From positions 1-64,000 of the forward strand of contig JAFLBR010000007.1 in NCBI GenBank assembly GCA_017303795.1: 64,000 bases of DNA, written 5' to 3'. This DNA is from Cytophagales bacterium (GTDB lineage Bacteria; Bacteroidota; Bacteroidia; Cytophagales; Cyclobacteriaceae). The translations under genes were made by a program, and so were the position numbers. Under the pieces are notes generated by a model, which made no database searches, was not told the DNA's origin, and saw nothing but the letters and a program-made list of their open reading frames with translations. The stretch's first letter is position 1; every line of letters begins with the position of its first letter. This document shows, in pieces, positions 8,386 through 18,001 of this stretch.

Positions 8386-8664
8386 ATGAATGAATTAATC
8401 ATTAGAAAAATTAAAATGTTAGAGTTGTTAAGTACCGTCTTGGCAACTATGGCTTATCCAATCGCTCTTTTATTAGCAAATGGCAATAACAGAATCTATG
8501 TCATTCTTTTAATTGGAGGAATAGGTCTATGCTTTCAACCGTACATCTTTTACTTGTATAAAAGGATTGATCAATCTGATGTTTTTAAACAAAAAAGGTT
8601 TTGGCCTTTGACTTTGGGACTACTTTTTATTTGCTTTTTGATCATAAAGAATATTTTTATGTAA
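8386..8664 (+). CDS. Small membrane protein, unknown
   Basis: A 92-residue protein with about three transmembrane helices (roughly 12-31, 36-55, 70-90). No family recognised. It is AT-rich and 18 bases downstream of the Cys-rich lipoprotein gene, and a strong terminator follows. If the lipoprotein were a bacteriocin-like product this could be its partner or immunity protein, but nothing in the sequence proves that. Confidence 0.6.
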   Translation: MNELIIRKIKMLELLSTVLATMAYPIALLLANGNNRIYVILLIGGIGLCFQPYIFYLYKRIDQSDVFKQKRFWPLTLGLLFICFLIIKNIFM

Positions 8665-8695
8665 AATTCTTAATTTAAGGTAACCCTTTAACCAG

Positions 8696-8730
8696 TAACC
8701 CGTATAAGACCCATTACGGGTTATTTTTTT
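8696..8730 (+). terminator. Intrinsic terminator
   Basis: Eight-base arms TAACCCGT/ACGGGTTA (8696-8703, 8716-8723) followed by seven T. It ends the lipoprotein plus membrane-protein unit. Confidence 0.85.
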
Positions 8731-8808
8731 GGCTTTTTATTCTGAAAAACCAACATCTGCACCCGAAATGGATTGAACATTAACCTGAACAAACACGTAT
8801 TTAGATAC

Positions 8809-9699
8809 ATGTGGCGATTAATTGCATTGGCATTTGTGGGCAGTAGTGTGGCCGTTAGCGCTCAGGTTAAAAAGCAATTTTCAGTTGAAAATTCGAATCA
8901 ATGTGCGCAGGTGTCGTTGAAAATACGCGCTAAAACGGGCAACTGTTTTATTCGCCCCAGCCAGAATCAAGACCTGCTTAATATTTACAGTAACCAGAAT
9001 CTGGAAGAGTACACCCACTCTTTCAGCAACGAAATGCAAGGCAACACCTGTGCGGTTAAACTTTCGTTGCAACAAGACAGCCAGCGCGGGGTGGGCCAGA
9101 AAATCTCATACAAAATGTTTGGCAGCGAAGAAGCGCCCTCCGACAAATTCTGGAAAGTATATCTTACTGAAACCACACCTTATTCACTCGATTTGGATTA
9201 CGGATTGGGCAATGCCAACATAGATCTTTCCGGTTTATCGGTTAAAAAACTTCGCATCAACACAGCCAGTGCCGATGTGAGCATCAACTACAGCACCGGA
9301 GTTGAAAATAAAGTAGATATGGATACCTTCTTTGTAAAGGTAGATATGGGTTCGCTCAATGCACGCCAACTTAACCTCGCGCGCTCAAAAGTAGTAATGG
9401 CCGATGTTGGCTTCGGCAATATGTTCCTTGATTTTAGCACCCGACCTACAATCAATAACCATGTAATTGGTAGCGTGGGTGCTGGTAATCTTGTTATTCA
9501 GTTGCCCGATGCTGAGGTGCCGGTAATTGTAACCATTAACGAATCGTGGTTGTGCAGCATCAGCCTTTCTAACAGCCTTAAAAAAATTGCCCCGAATAAA
9601 TACGCCAACGCTGCCTATACTAAAGACAGCAAAGATGCCCTCGTGTTCGATCTGGATGTGTCGATGGGCAAAATAGTGTTTCGCGAAAAGGTTAACTAA
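8809..9699 (+). CDS. Exported beta-rich (toastrack/DUF4097-like) protein
   Basis: A 296-residue exported protein with a signal peptide ending SVAVSAQ. The mature part consists of repeated short beta strands (LDYGLGNANIDLSGL, TASADVSINYSTG, VDMGSLNARQLNL), typical of toastrack-like adhesin folds. The frame is open from TTG 8773, but ATG 8809 starts exactly at a normal signal peptide. No catalytic motif. It stands alone, 189 bases before the ABC exporter genes. Confidence 0.6.
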   Translation: MWRLIALAFVGSSVAVSAQVKKQFSVENSNQCAQVSLKIRAKTGNCFIRPSQNQDLLNIYSNQNLEEYTHSFSNEMQGNTCAVKLSLQQDSQRGVGQKISYKMFGSEEAPSDKFWKVYLTETTPYSLDLDYGLGNANIDLSGLSVKKLRINTASADVSINYSTGVENKVDMDTFFVKVDMGSLNARQLNLARSKVVMADVGFGNMFLDFSTRPTINNHVIGSVGAGNLVIQLPDAEVPVIVTINESWLCSISLSNSLKKIAPNKYANAAYTKDSKDALVFDLDVSMGKIVFREKVN

Positions 9700-9765
9700 T
9701 CAGATTTATTTTCAACAAACTGAATTACAAACTGGTTTTTTACTGGTTCGGTGTAATTCTATCTT

Positions 9766-9773
9766 TATTTTTG
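9766..9773 (+). promoter_or_regulatory. Candidate -7 box before the ABC exporter (TATTTTTG)
   Basis: TATTTTTG fits TANNTTTG, but no clear TTTG lies 19 bases upstream. It would give a leader of about 108 bases, longer than elsewhere in this window. The rest of the 188-base gap shows nothing else I can name. Confidence 0.35.
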
Positions 9774-9887
9774 TTACTAACGTTTTGTTATAAAGAGCAA
9801 AGGCGTTAGGCAGTTTCAAGGTTATTGCAACCAACTGTCAAAGTCGCCTGAATCTGAATACTAACACTAAATTAAAACCCATTTTTC

Positions 9888-10829
9888 GTGAATGCACTCG
9901 AAGCCCGGAATGTTACCAAGCAGTATGCCACGCACAAGGCACTTGACTCGGTAAGCATAACCATTCCAGAAAAAACTATCTATGGTTTATTAGGTCCTAA
10001 CGGAGCCGGTAAAACCACGCTTATCCGCATCATCAACCAGATTATTACCTCCGAAGCCGGTAGTATCGAAATTTTTGGTGAACCCCTGCAAGAGAAACAT
10101 GTAGGTATAATCGGCTACCTGCCGGAAGAGCGCGGACTCTACAAGAAAATGAAAGTGGGCGATCAGCTCATGTATCTGGCGCAGTTGAAAGGCCTGAGCC
10201 GTAAAGATGCGTTGGCGCGAATTAAAGTGTGGCTCGAAAAATTTGAGATCAAAGATTGGTGGAACAAAAAAGTGGAAGACCTCTCGAAAGGGATGGCGCA
10301 GAAGGTGCAATTTATCAGCACGGTTATGCACGAACCGCGCTTGATTATTCTGGATGAACCTTTTTCAGGTTTCGATCCGGTAAACGCACAACTGATTACC
10401 GAAAAAATTCTGGAACTGAAAGAAAACGGCAGCACCATTATTTTCTCTACACACCGTATGGAAACTGTGGAGTCCTTGTGCGATCATATTGCGCTTATCA
10501 ATAAATCGAAAAAGATTCTGGAAGGCCCGAAGAAGCAAGTGAAGGCGCAATACAAAACCAATACGTTTGTGGTGGAGCATAAAGGTGCTTTTACATTGCC
10601 GAATCACCGCTACGAACTGGTTGGACAAAACGTGGTTGAAGACAATCTTATTTCAACAACCCTTAAAGCGCAAGATGGTATTAAGGGTAACGAAGTAATT
10701 CGCGATTTGATAGACCTGACCGAGGTACATAGCTTCCAGGAGAAGTTACCCACCATGGCCGATATTTTTATTAGCCTGGTAAAAGGCGAAGGCGATGAAG
10801 CCCTGAAAAAACATTTGTTAGAAGTTTAA
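9888..10829 (+). CDS. ABC transporter ATPase, NatA-like
   Basis: A 313-residue ATP-binding subunit with GTG start. Walker A LLGPNGAGKTTL, Q-loop region LPEERGLYKKMK, signature LSKGMAQKV, Walker B LIILDEPFSGFDP and H-loop FSTHRME, then a C-terminal DUF4162-like extension. It pairs with the ABC-2 permease 12 bases downstream. By family this resembles the Na+ exporter NatAB; the substrate is not proven. Confidence 0.9.
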   Translation: MNALEARNVTKQYATHKALDSVSITIPEKTIYGLLGPNGAGKTTLIRIINQIITSEAGSIEIFGEPLQEKHVGIIGYLPEERGLYKKMKVGDQLMYLAQLKGLSRKDALARIKVWLEKFEIKDWWNKKVEDLSKGMAQKVQFISTVMHEPRLIILDEPFSGFDPVNAQLITEKILELKENGSTIIFSTHRMETVESLCDHIALINKSKKILEGPKKQVKAQYKTNTFVVEHKGAFTLPNHRYELVGQNVVEDNLISTTLKAQDGIKGNEVIRDLIDLTEVHSFQEKLPTMADIFISLVKGEGDEALKKHLLEV

Positions 10830-10841
10830 AGCTCCACTGAT

Positions 10842-12173
10842 ATGAACAAAGTCTGGTTAATAATACAACGCGAGTTTTTGAACCGCGTACAAAAGAAATC
10901 GTTTTTGATTGCCACCATATTGGTGCCGTTGATTTTTCCGGCCATCATTGGCGGGTTAGGTTATCTTGCCTTTAAAGAAAGTGAGACCGCTAAAGCCGAA
11001 ACCGTGCATGTGTTGGATGAAAGCAAATTGTTTAAATTCGAAAGCAATAAAAAATTCAACTTTGTAGCAGTAGATCTTCCGCTTGATCAGGCTAAGAAAG
11101 TGTACAACGAAACAAAAGATCTTGCCCTGTTGTACATCCCGGCCATTGATATTAATAAGCCTGATGGAATTGCTATTTACACCAAAGAAAATCCAAGCAT
11201 TGAAAAAGTGGGCGATCTGGAAGGAAACATTGCTGGCCAGATTCATGACTTGAAGTTGAAAGAATACAATATTGATGAGGCCATTCTAAAAAGTCTTCGA
11301 CCAAAAGTAAATCTGAAACAATTTAACCTTACGGATACTGGTGAAGAAAAATCCAGCAGTTCGGGTTTGTTGTACGGATTAGGTTTTGTGTTGGGAATTT
11401 TGATTTACATGTTCGTGTTGATTTACGGCATCCAGATCATGCAAGGCGTTATTGATGAAAAGACTTCTAAGATTGTAGAAGTGATTGTGTCATCGGTTAA
11501 ACCATTTCAATTGATGTTGGGGAAAATTCTGGGCATCGCTTCCGTAGGATTACTTCAGTTTACCATTTGGATAATATTGATCTCCGTACTATCCTCAGTA
11601 TCGATGGGTTACTTTAGCACTAAACTTCCACAGCAACAAGCTATGGAACAAGTAAACAAACAACTGGCTAATGATCCAGAAATGAAAGAAGCTATGGGGC
11701 AGCAAAACGGTAAGATTACTGAGTTTCTTTCTAATGCCAGCGAAATTCCATTCGGTAAAATTGCTTTTGTATTTGTATTCTACTTTTTGGGCGGCTACTT
11801 ACTTTACGGAGCTTTGTTTGCGGCAGTAGGTTCGGCAGTTGATTCACAACAAGAGGCCCAGCAATTTCAGTTTCCAGTAACTATACCGTTGCTTATAGGG
11901 TACATGGGTTTGTTCCTTTTTATCTTACGCGATCCACACGGGCCTGTTAGTTTTTGGTTATCTGTTATTCCGTTTACCTCACCTGTAGCAATGGTTGGTC
12001 GCATTGCGTTTGGTGTACCCGCCTGGGAGTTGGCACTTTCTATGGCCTTGCTGATTGGTGGATTTTTGTTAACCACGTGGGTGGCCGGTCGCATTTACCG
12101 CGTTGGTATATTAATGACGGGCACCAAAGTAAGCTACAAGGTATTGGCCAAGTGGTTTATGCAAAAAGGATAA
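10842..12173 (+). CDS. ABC-2 type permease, NatB-like
   Basis: A 443-residue permease. Helix 1 (about 21-41), a large extracytoplasmic loop (45-175), then five more helices from about 180 with the motif GVIDEKTSKIVEVIVSSVKPFQLMLGKILG typical of NatB-type ABC-2 permeases (seen across about 203-232). It is cotranscribed with the ATPase and followed by a strong terminator. Confidence 0.88.
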   Translation: MNKVWLIIQREFLNRVQKKSFLIATILVPLIFPAIIGGLGYLAFKESETAKAETVHVLDESKLFKFESNKKFNFVAVDLPLDQAKKVYNETKDLALLYIPAIDINKPDGIAIYTKENPSIEKVGDLEGNIAGQIHDLKLKEYNIDEAILKSLRPKVNLKQFNLTDTGEEKSSSSGLLYGLGFVLGILIYMFVLIYGIQIMQGVIDEKTSKIVEVIVSSVKPFQLMLGKILGIASVGLLQFTIWIILISVLSSVSMGYFSTKLPQQQAMEQVNKQLANDPEMKEAMGQQNGKITEFLSNASEIPFGKIAFVFVFYFLGGYLLYGALFAAVGSAVDSQQEAQQFQFPVTIPLLIGYMGLFLFILRDPHGPVSFWLSVIPFTSPVAMVGRIAFGVPAWELALSMALLIGGFLLTTWVAGRIYRVGILMTGTKVSYKVLAKWFMQKG

Positions 12174-12194
12174 ACGCGCTTTAAATACTTCACG

Positions 12195-12230
12195 AACATG
12201 CCTCAACGTTGTTGGGGCATGTTGCTTTTT
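12195..12230 (+). terminator. Intrinsic terminator after the ABC exporter
   Basis: Thirteen-base arms (AACATGCCTCAAC pairing with 12211-12223, one G-U) with a GTT loop, followed by GC and five T. Confidence 0.85.
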
Positions 12231-12265
12231 AGGTCGTCCGCTTTTTTAACTAATTTCCAAGCCTG

Positions 12266-13489
12266 ATGGCGAAGAAGACTCCCCTACCGGCTTCAATGGA
12301 TTTTTACCAGGATAACACCAAGCTGAAATGGGTTATTCTGGTAGTTTCGGTGTTGATTAGTGCGGGTTCTATTTATTATACAGATCGATTAGTAGATCAA
12401 CTAAAAAAAAGAGAGAAACAACAAGTAGAACTCTTTGCCAAAGCGATGGAGTACGCTATTGTGGAAGACTTCAATACAAACGTGCTTTTTGTTACTGAAG
12501 AAATCATTAATAAAAATCATTCTATACCCATTATTCTGGTAGACGATTCTGGCCAGATTGCTTTTACACGAAACGTAGACGTTGACTCTACAAGAAGTGA
12601 AAAGAAAATTAAAGAGCAATTAGATCAGGAAATTCAATCGATGACCGAAACTTATGAACCAATTGTAATAGAACTTCGCGATCCCACCATCAACAACGAG
12701 ATATTTGGCACGCAAAGGTTGTATTATAAAAACTCAGCGCTTCTCTCCCAACTTATCGCCTTCCCCTACATTCAACTTTCAGTATTGGCCATCTTTGGAT
12801 TCATCTCTTACCTCGCCTTTAACTACTCGCGCACAGCCGAGCAAAATCAGGTGTGGGTGGGTCTGGCTAAAGAAACTGCGCACCAATTGGGTACGCCACT
12901 TTCATCGCTTATGGCGTGGGTAGAAGTACTACGCGAAGATCATGACATTAAAAATAAAGGTATTGTAGATGAACTGGATAAAGACGTACGCAAGCTGCGC
13001 GTAGTAACCGAACGCTTCTCCAGCATTGGCTCCACACCAGTTCTAAAAGATGAAAACGTGTACCAATTGGTAAATAACGTAGTAGGTTATTTACAACCCC
13101 GCGTTTCTTCTAAAATCAATTTTGAAGTGTACACACTTTCCGAAACCATACAGGCCCGCGTGCATGCCCCTTTGTTTGAGTGGGTGGTAGAAAATCTTTG
13201 CAAAAATGCCGTGGATGCCATGGGCAGTTCGGGCACTATTGCCATTAAAATTCTCCGCGGCAGCGATTACAAAGTGTTCATCGATATTTCGGATACGGGC
13301 AAGGGTATTCCAAAACCTATGGTGCAAAACGTGTTCAAGCCGGGCTTTACTACCAAAAAGCGCGGTTGGGGACTAGGGTTAGCATTAGCCAAGCGCATTA
13401 TTGAAATGTACCACGAGGGCAAAATTTTCGTGAAATCATCGGAAGAAAACATGGGTACCACTTTCCGGATTGAGCTGATGAGCGCCTGA
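12266..13489 (+). CDS. Sensor histidine kinase with extracytoplasmic domain (orphan)
   Basis: A 407-residue kinase. Helix 1 at about 21-39, an extracytoplasmic domain (~45-160), helix 2 at about 163-184, then HisKA with ETAHQLGTPLSSL (His near 207), and HATPase motifs ENLCKNAVDAM, DTGKGIP and GWGLGLALAKRI. No response regulator gene is adjacent. It lies after the ABC exporter but beyond its terminator, so a link is only positional. Confidence 0.9.
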   Translation: MAKKTPLPASMDFYQDNTKLKWVILVVSVLISAGSIYYTDRLVDQLKKREKQQVELFAKAMEYAIVEDFNTNVLFVTEEIINKNHSIPIILVDDSGQIAFTRNVDVDSTRSEKKIKEQLDQEIQSMTETYEPIVIELRDPTINNEIFGTQRLYYKNSALLSQLIAFPYIQLSVLAIFGFISYLAFNYSRTAEQNQVWVGLAKETAHQLGTPLSSLMAWVEVLREDHDIKNKGIVDELDKDVRKLRVVTERFSSIGSTPVLKDENVYQLVNNVVGYLQPRVSSKINFEVYTLSETIQARVHAPLFEWVVENLCKNAVDAMGSSGTIAIKILRGSDYKVFIDISDTGKGIPKPMVQNVFKPGFTTKKRGWGLGLALAKRIIEMYHEGKIFVKSSEENMGTTFRIELMSA

Positions 13490-13579
13490 TTGCCTGCAGT
13501 AACTGTAACCAATTGATAATCAAAAATCTGTAATAGTTTTTTTGGCTATTTAATACCTCAATAAAACATCTAACCGCTG

Positions 13580-13610
13580 TTTGCATTAACCCTGTAAAAA
13601 ACTACTTTTG
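13580..13610 (+). promoter_or_regulatory. Vegetative promoter for atpD
   Basis: TTTG (13580-13583), a 19-base spacer, then TACTTTTG (13603-13610): an exact match to the Bacteroidota consensus. A small 6-base-arm hairpin (TTAGGT/ACCTAA, 13640-13656) lies in the leader. The ~194-base gap holds nothing else recognisable. Confidence 0.8.
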
Positions 13611-13680
13611 CATCCGGATTTTTCGGGCCTTGGTGCTCGTTAGGTCTGCAACCTAAGTAACAATCTTAAAATTCTGATAA

Positions 13681-15189
<1,509 letters not shown>

Positions 15190-15193
15190 TTTA

Positions 15194-15254
15194 GAATTCA
15201 AGATTTAAAATTTCCTCATTCTGGTTTTAAATCTTGAATCTTGAATCTTGAATT
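15194..15254. repeat. Word-repeat palindrome between atpD and atpC
   Basis: Left arm TTCAAGATTTAAAA (15197-15210) pairs with 15225-15238. The right side then repeats an 8-base word AATCTTGA about three times, giving a second possible partner: GAATTCAAG (15194-15202) with CTTGAATTC (15246-15254). No T-tract. It ends about ten bases before atpC. Confidence 0.8.
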
Positions 15255-15263
15255 CGAAATAAG

Positions 15264-15509
15264 ATGCATTTAGAAATAATCACTCCTGAAAAGAAAATTT
15301 TTGAAGGCGAAGTATTGGCAGCCACCTTTCCGGGAGCCGATGGTACCTTTCAGATTTTGAATGACCACGCACCCTTGGTTAGCTTATTAAAGGATGGTGT
15401 GGTAGAATACAAATCGAAAGAGTTAGCCGAACAAATTCATATTACTGGCGGTGTGGTAGAAGTATTGAAGAATAAAGTAATTCTACTTGCTGATGGCATT
15501 CAGGATTAA
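15264..15509 (+). CDS. atpC: ATP synthase epsilon subunit, beta-sandwich domain only
   Basis: An 81-residue subunit with MHLEIITPEKKIFEGEV, FPGADGTFQILNDHAPLVSLL and HITGGVVEVLKNKVILLAD, i.e. the full N-terminal beta-sandwich. The two C-terminal helices (about 50 residues) that inhibit ATP hydrolysis in E. coli are missing. The stop is followed by a good terminator, so this is a natural end rather than a frameshift. Confidence 0.95.
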   Translation: MHLEIITPEKKIFEGEVLAATFPGADGTFQILNDHAPLVSLLKDGVVEYKSKELAEQIHITGGVVEVLKNKVILLADGIQD

Positions 15510-15531
15510 AGCTGAATGATCTTAACCTCAT

Positions 15532-15561
15532 AAAAAAACCCGGTCGCTGACCGGGTTTTTT
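15532..15561. terminator. Bidirectional intrinsic terminator
   Basis: AACCCGGTC, loop GCT, GACCGGGTT, flanked by A7 on the left and T6 on the right. It ends atpDC on the plus strand and the opposing barrel gene on the minus strand. Confidence 0.92.
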
Positions 15562-15581
15562 GTTTTCCTTTCTTCATTCAA

Positions 15582-16175
15582 TTATTTCTTTCCGCCACCA
15601 AAGAAGAAACCAGCCTTAATAGCTAAATAACTATTCTGCGATTCGATTTCTACATTATTAACAGTAGATGTTGACTTAGGAATAAGGTTGTACTCAGCTT
15701 GTAGAGTAAAGTGGCCTACATCAAATCCTACCCGAGGATAAAAACCAAACTTGGATGCAGCTTGAATTGCCTCAACAGTTCCACCATTGTTACCTGCATC
15801 TTCTACACTAATTGCAGCCAGACTATACAATCCAAAGCCAAGGCCGGCAAATGGTCTGAACGTGTTGTTTGAAAAATAGTACTGACCATTCACGGTGTAC
15901 GAACCAATAGCCGATATATCTAAATCAGCAGTGGAAGAGTTATAATTAGCAAGTCCTCTTACAATCAAAGCCGACTCCAATCGCAACCCAACAGCAAGTT
16001 GATCACTCACCCGGTAAGCTGGCTCAAGGTAAAAAAGAACACCACCAGAGGCTCCATCGCCAAAGGCCGATGCATAGCCTAATCCAACTCCAGCCTTGAA
16101 CTTTTTGAACTCTTGAGCATGCGTGGTAAAGGCAATCGCTCCCAGTAGAACAACAAACAATAAACTCTTCTTCAT
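15582..16175 (-). CDS. Outer-membrane beta-barrel protein
   Basis: A 197-residue exported protein. The signal peptide ends AFTTHAQ, followed by alternating amphipathic strands (GVLFYLEPAYRVSDQLAVGLRLESAL and later QYYFSNNTFRPFAGLGFGLYSL) typical of small eight-stranded barrels, and a glycine-rich end GFFFGGGKK. No specific family function. It shares the bidirectional terminator with atpC. Confidence 0.75.
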   Translation of the reverse strand: MKKSLLFVVLLGAIAFTTHAQEFKKFKAGVGLGYASAFGDGASGGVLFYLEPAYRVSDQLAVGLRLESALIVRGLANYNSSTADLDISAIGSYTVNGQYYFSNNTFRPFAGLGFGLYSLAAISVEDAGNNGGTVEAIQAASKFGFYPRVGFDVGHFTLQAEYNLIPKSTSTVNNVEIESQNSYLAIKAGFFFGGGKK

Positions 16176-16245
16176 ATTTAATGGGTTTTATTTATATCTA
16201 AATTAAGAAGTTCCAGTTAAACATCAAACTCAAATGGAGTTGAAT

Positions 16246-16557
16246 TCATTTCCGCTTATGAACAAATGCGGTAAATATTCGTGCAAAAAATCGTTTCTCG
16301 AAATCCCAAAAAAAGCGGAACTGACCGAAAACGAATCCATAGAACAACAGGAAAAGGTTATAAACCGGAAATATCAGGATCCAATAGGCAATACTGGCAG
16401 TTAAAGGAACTTCACCTGCTGGAAACCAATACGCAAACAGTGGCCGCTTAATCAATAACACGGTAAATCCTGTACACGCAAAAACGATCAGAATAATTAT
16501 AACCTGAAATACACTTTTAACCTTCCAGCGATCTTGCAAACGGGCTATCCAACTCAT
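16246..16557 (-). CDS. Small membrane protein, DUF6787-like
   Basis: A 103-residue protein with two helices (about 18-35, 53-75) and the motif FGQFRFFWDFEKRF near the C-terminus, which recalls the Bacteroidota DUF6787 family. Its function is not known. It lies between two barrel genes on the same strand. Confidence 0.65.
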   Translation of the reverse strand: MSWIARLQDRWKVKSVFQVIIILIVFACTGFTVLLIKRPLFAYWFPAGEVPLTASIAYWILIFPVYNLFLLFYGFVFGQFRFFWDFEKRFFARIFTAFVHKRK

Positions 16558-16616
16558 GGGCGGAAGTTCGGTCTAATTTTGAAAATGCCAAACTGATTTT
16601 GTGTGGAGATGTGTCC

Positions 16617-16650
16617 AAAAAAGAAAGACTGTTCCGCAGAACAGTCTTTC
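16617..16650 (-). terminator. Intrinsic terminator (minus strand)
   Basis: Perfect 12-base arms (GAAAGACTGTTC/GAACAGTCTTTC, 16623-16650) with a 4-base loop. On the minus strand it is followed by six T. It ends the barrel gene at 16674. Confidence 0.9.
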
Positions 16651-16673
16651 AACTAAATCACTTTAAGTTTTAA

Positions 16674-17195
16674 TTAGAATTTAAAGGCCACACCTAAGCG
16701 AGCATTTCCAGAACCACCGGCACCCAACTCCACAAAGCCACCAATGCTTGGTTTAAAATAATAGCGTGCACCAACGTGTGCCCCTAAAAATAACCCGCTG
16801 CCATAAGTATCACCTAAACCTGGTATAGTCGAATCGTTCCAGCTAAAATTTCTATAACCAAGTGTAGCCCCGGCATAAAGATCCAACTCCTCCACATTAT
16901 GCTTTATCAGGTTGTTAAAGTGAAATGAGCCTCTGAAGCCTAAATAGATTGCTGAGAACCTTGCTGCACTATTGTAGCGATGTGATAAATAATCAAGTCC
17001 GGCACCAATGCTAATATCTGCCGTAATACCATGCTCGTAAGAAATTCCCAAAGGAATACCGCCACTGTAGTAAGAATTTACACCAATCCCGATATTCAAT
17101 AGATTATCGCCTTTTGTAAATTGTGCTGATGCTTCGTGATATCCCAACGAAACTAAACCAACCACTAACACTAGAACTAATTTCTTCATATGCAT
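16674..17195 (-). CDS. Outer-membrane beta-barrel protein
   Basis: A 173-residue exported protein. The signal peptide ends HEASAQ. The mature part alternates Gly-rich strands (ISIGAGLDYLSHRY, DLYAGATLGYRNFSW, LGAHVGARYYFKPSIGGFVELGAG) and ends in aromatic VAFKF, the usual barrel C-terminus. Met at codon 3 (17189) is an alternative start. Function unknown. Confidence 0.75.
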   Translation of the reverse strand: MHMKKLVLVLVVGLVSLGYHEASAQFTKGDNLLNIGIGVNSYYSGGIPLGISYEHGITADISIGAGLDYLSHRYNSAARFSAIYLGFRGSFHFNNLIKHNVEELDLYAGATLGYRNFSWNDSTIPGLGDTYGSGLFLGAHVGARYYFKPSIGGFVELGAGGSGNARLGVAFKF

Positions 17196-17293
17196 TGAAT
17201 TTAATTTGATGCAAAAAAAGCAAATCCAAACTCATTAAGCCAATGGATTCCGATAAAATAACACAAATAAAGTCAGGCGGATTTGCAACCTTT

Positions 17294-17977
17294 TTACAAG
17301 TCCCGAAAGGGATTCCACCAATTTACTTCAGGTAATGATGCTTTAATCATCACAGCATTTTTCTGAACCGGATGAATAAACTCCAATTTACGCGCATGCA
17401 AGGCAATGCTGGCATCAGGCAAAGGTTGTTCATAACCATACTTTACATCGCCCACAATCGGGCAACCCATACTGGCCAACTGCACTCTAATCTGGTGTGG
17501 CCTACCTGTTACCGGATTTACTTCGAGTAAATGCAATGCACCTTTAGATGCAATTAGTTTATAGTTCAACTCCGATTTCAATCCATCAGCACGGGGTTTT
17601 GCATAGGCGGTGGTTTTATTTTTCTGCTCATCTTTCACCAACCAATGCACCAAAGTGCCTGTAGTGTTTGTTGGTTTTATTTGCACCAAAGCCCAATACG
17701 TTTTTCGGGTTTGCTTATCGCGAAACAGTTCGTTCATGCGTGCCAAAGCTTTTGAGGTGCGGGCAAACACTACTACTCCACTTACAGGCCTGTCTAACCG
17801 ATGTACCACACCCAGAAAAACCGCTCCGGGCTTTTGGTATTTATGTTTGATATAATCTTTACCAAGTTCTACCAGCGGCACATCGCCTGTTGAATCGCCT
17901 TGCACCAGCATACCGGTTGACTTATTGATAGCCAACAAATGATTGTCTTCGTATAAAACTTGTAGCAGATTAGACAT
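17294..17977 (-). CDS. RluA-family pseudouridine synthase
   Basis: A 227-residue RNA pseudouridine synthase. The catalytic motif HRLDRPVSGVVVFAR carries the Asp nucleophile, and GRPHQIRVQLASMGCPIVGD is the second family motif. There is no N-terminal S4 domain, so it is of the short RluA/TruC type; the target uridine (rRNA or tRNA) cannot be told. It is transcribed divergently from the beta-lactamase-like gene. Confidence 0.9.
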   Translation of the reverse strand: MSNLLQVLYEDNHLLAINKSTGMLVQGDSTGDVPLVELGKDYIKHKYQKPGAVFLGVVHRLDRPVSGVVVFARTSKALARMNELFRDKQTRKTYWALVQIKPTNTTGTLVHWLVKDEQKNKTTAYAKPRADGLKSELNYKLIASKGALHLLEVNPVTGRPHQIRVQLASMGCPIVGDVKYGYEQPLPDASIALHARKLEFIHPVQKNAVMIKASLPEVNWWNPFRDL

Positions 17978-18001
17978 AAAACCTTGTAATTTAGGTTCAG
18001 G

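Noticed and set aside
8773-8808. TTG start for the toastrack-like protein
   Set aside because: ATG 8809 begins a clean signal peptide; the TTG extension adds a polar 12-residue stretch before it.
13640-13656. Riboswitch in the atpD leader
   Set aside because: Only one 6-base-pair hairpin and no conserved aptamer pattern; too little to call.
15225-15254. 8-base direct repeats as a CRISPR or VNTR
   Set aside because: Only about three imperfect copies with no spacers; better explained as the right arm of a word-built hairpin.
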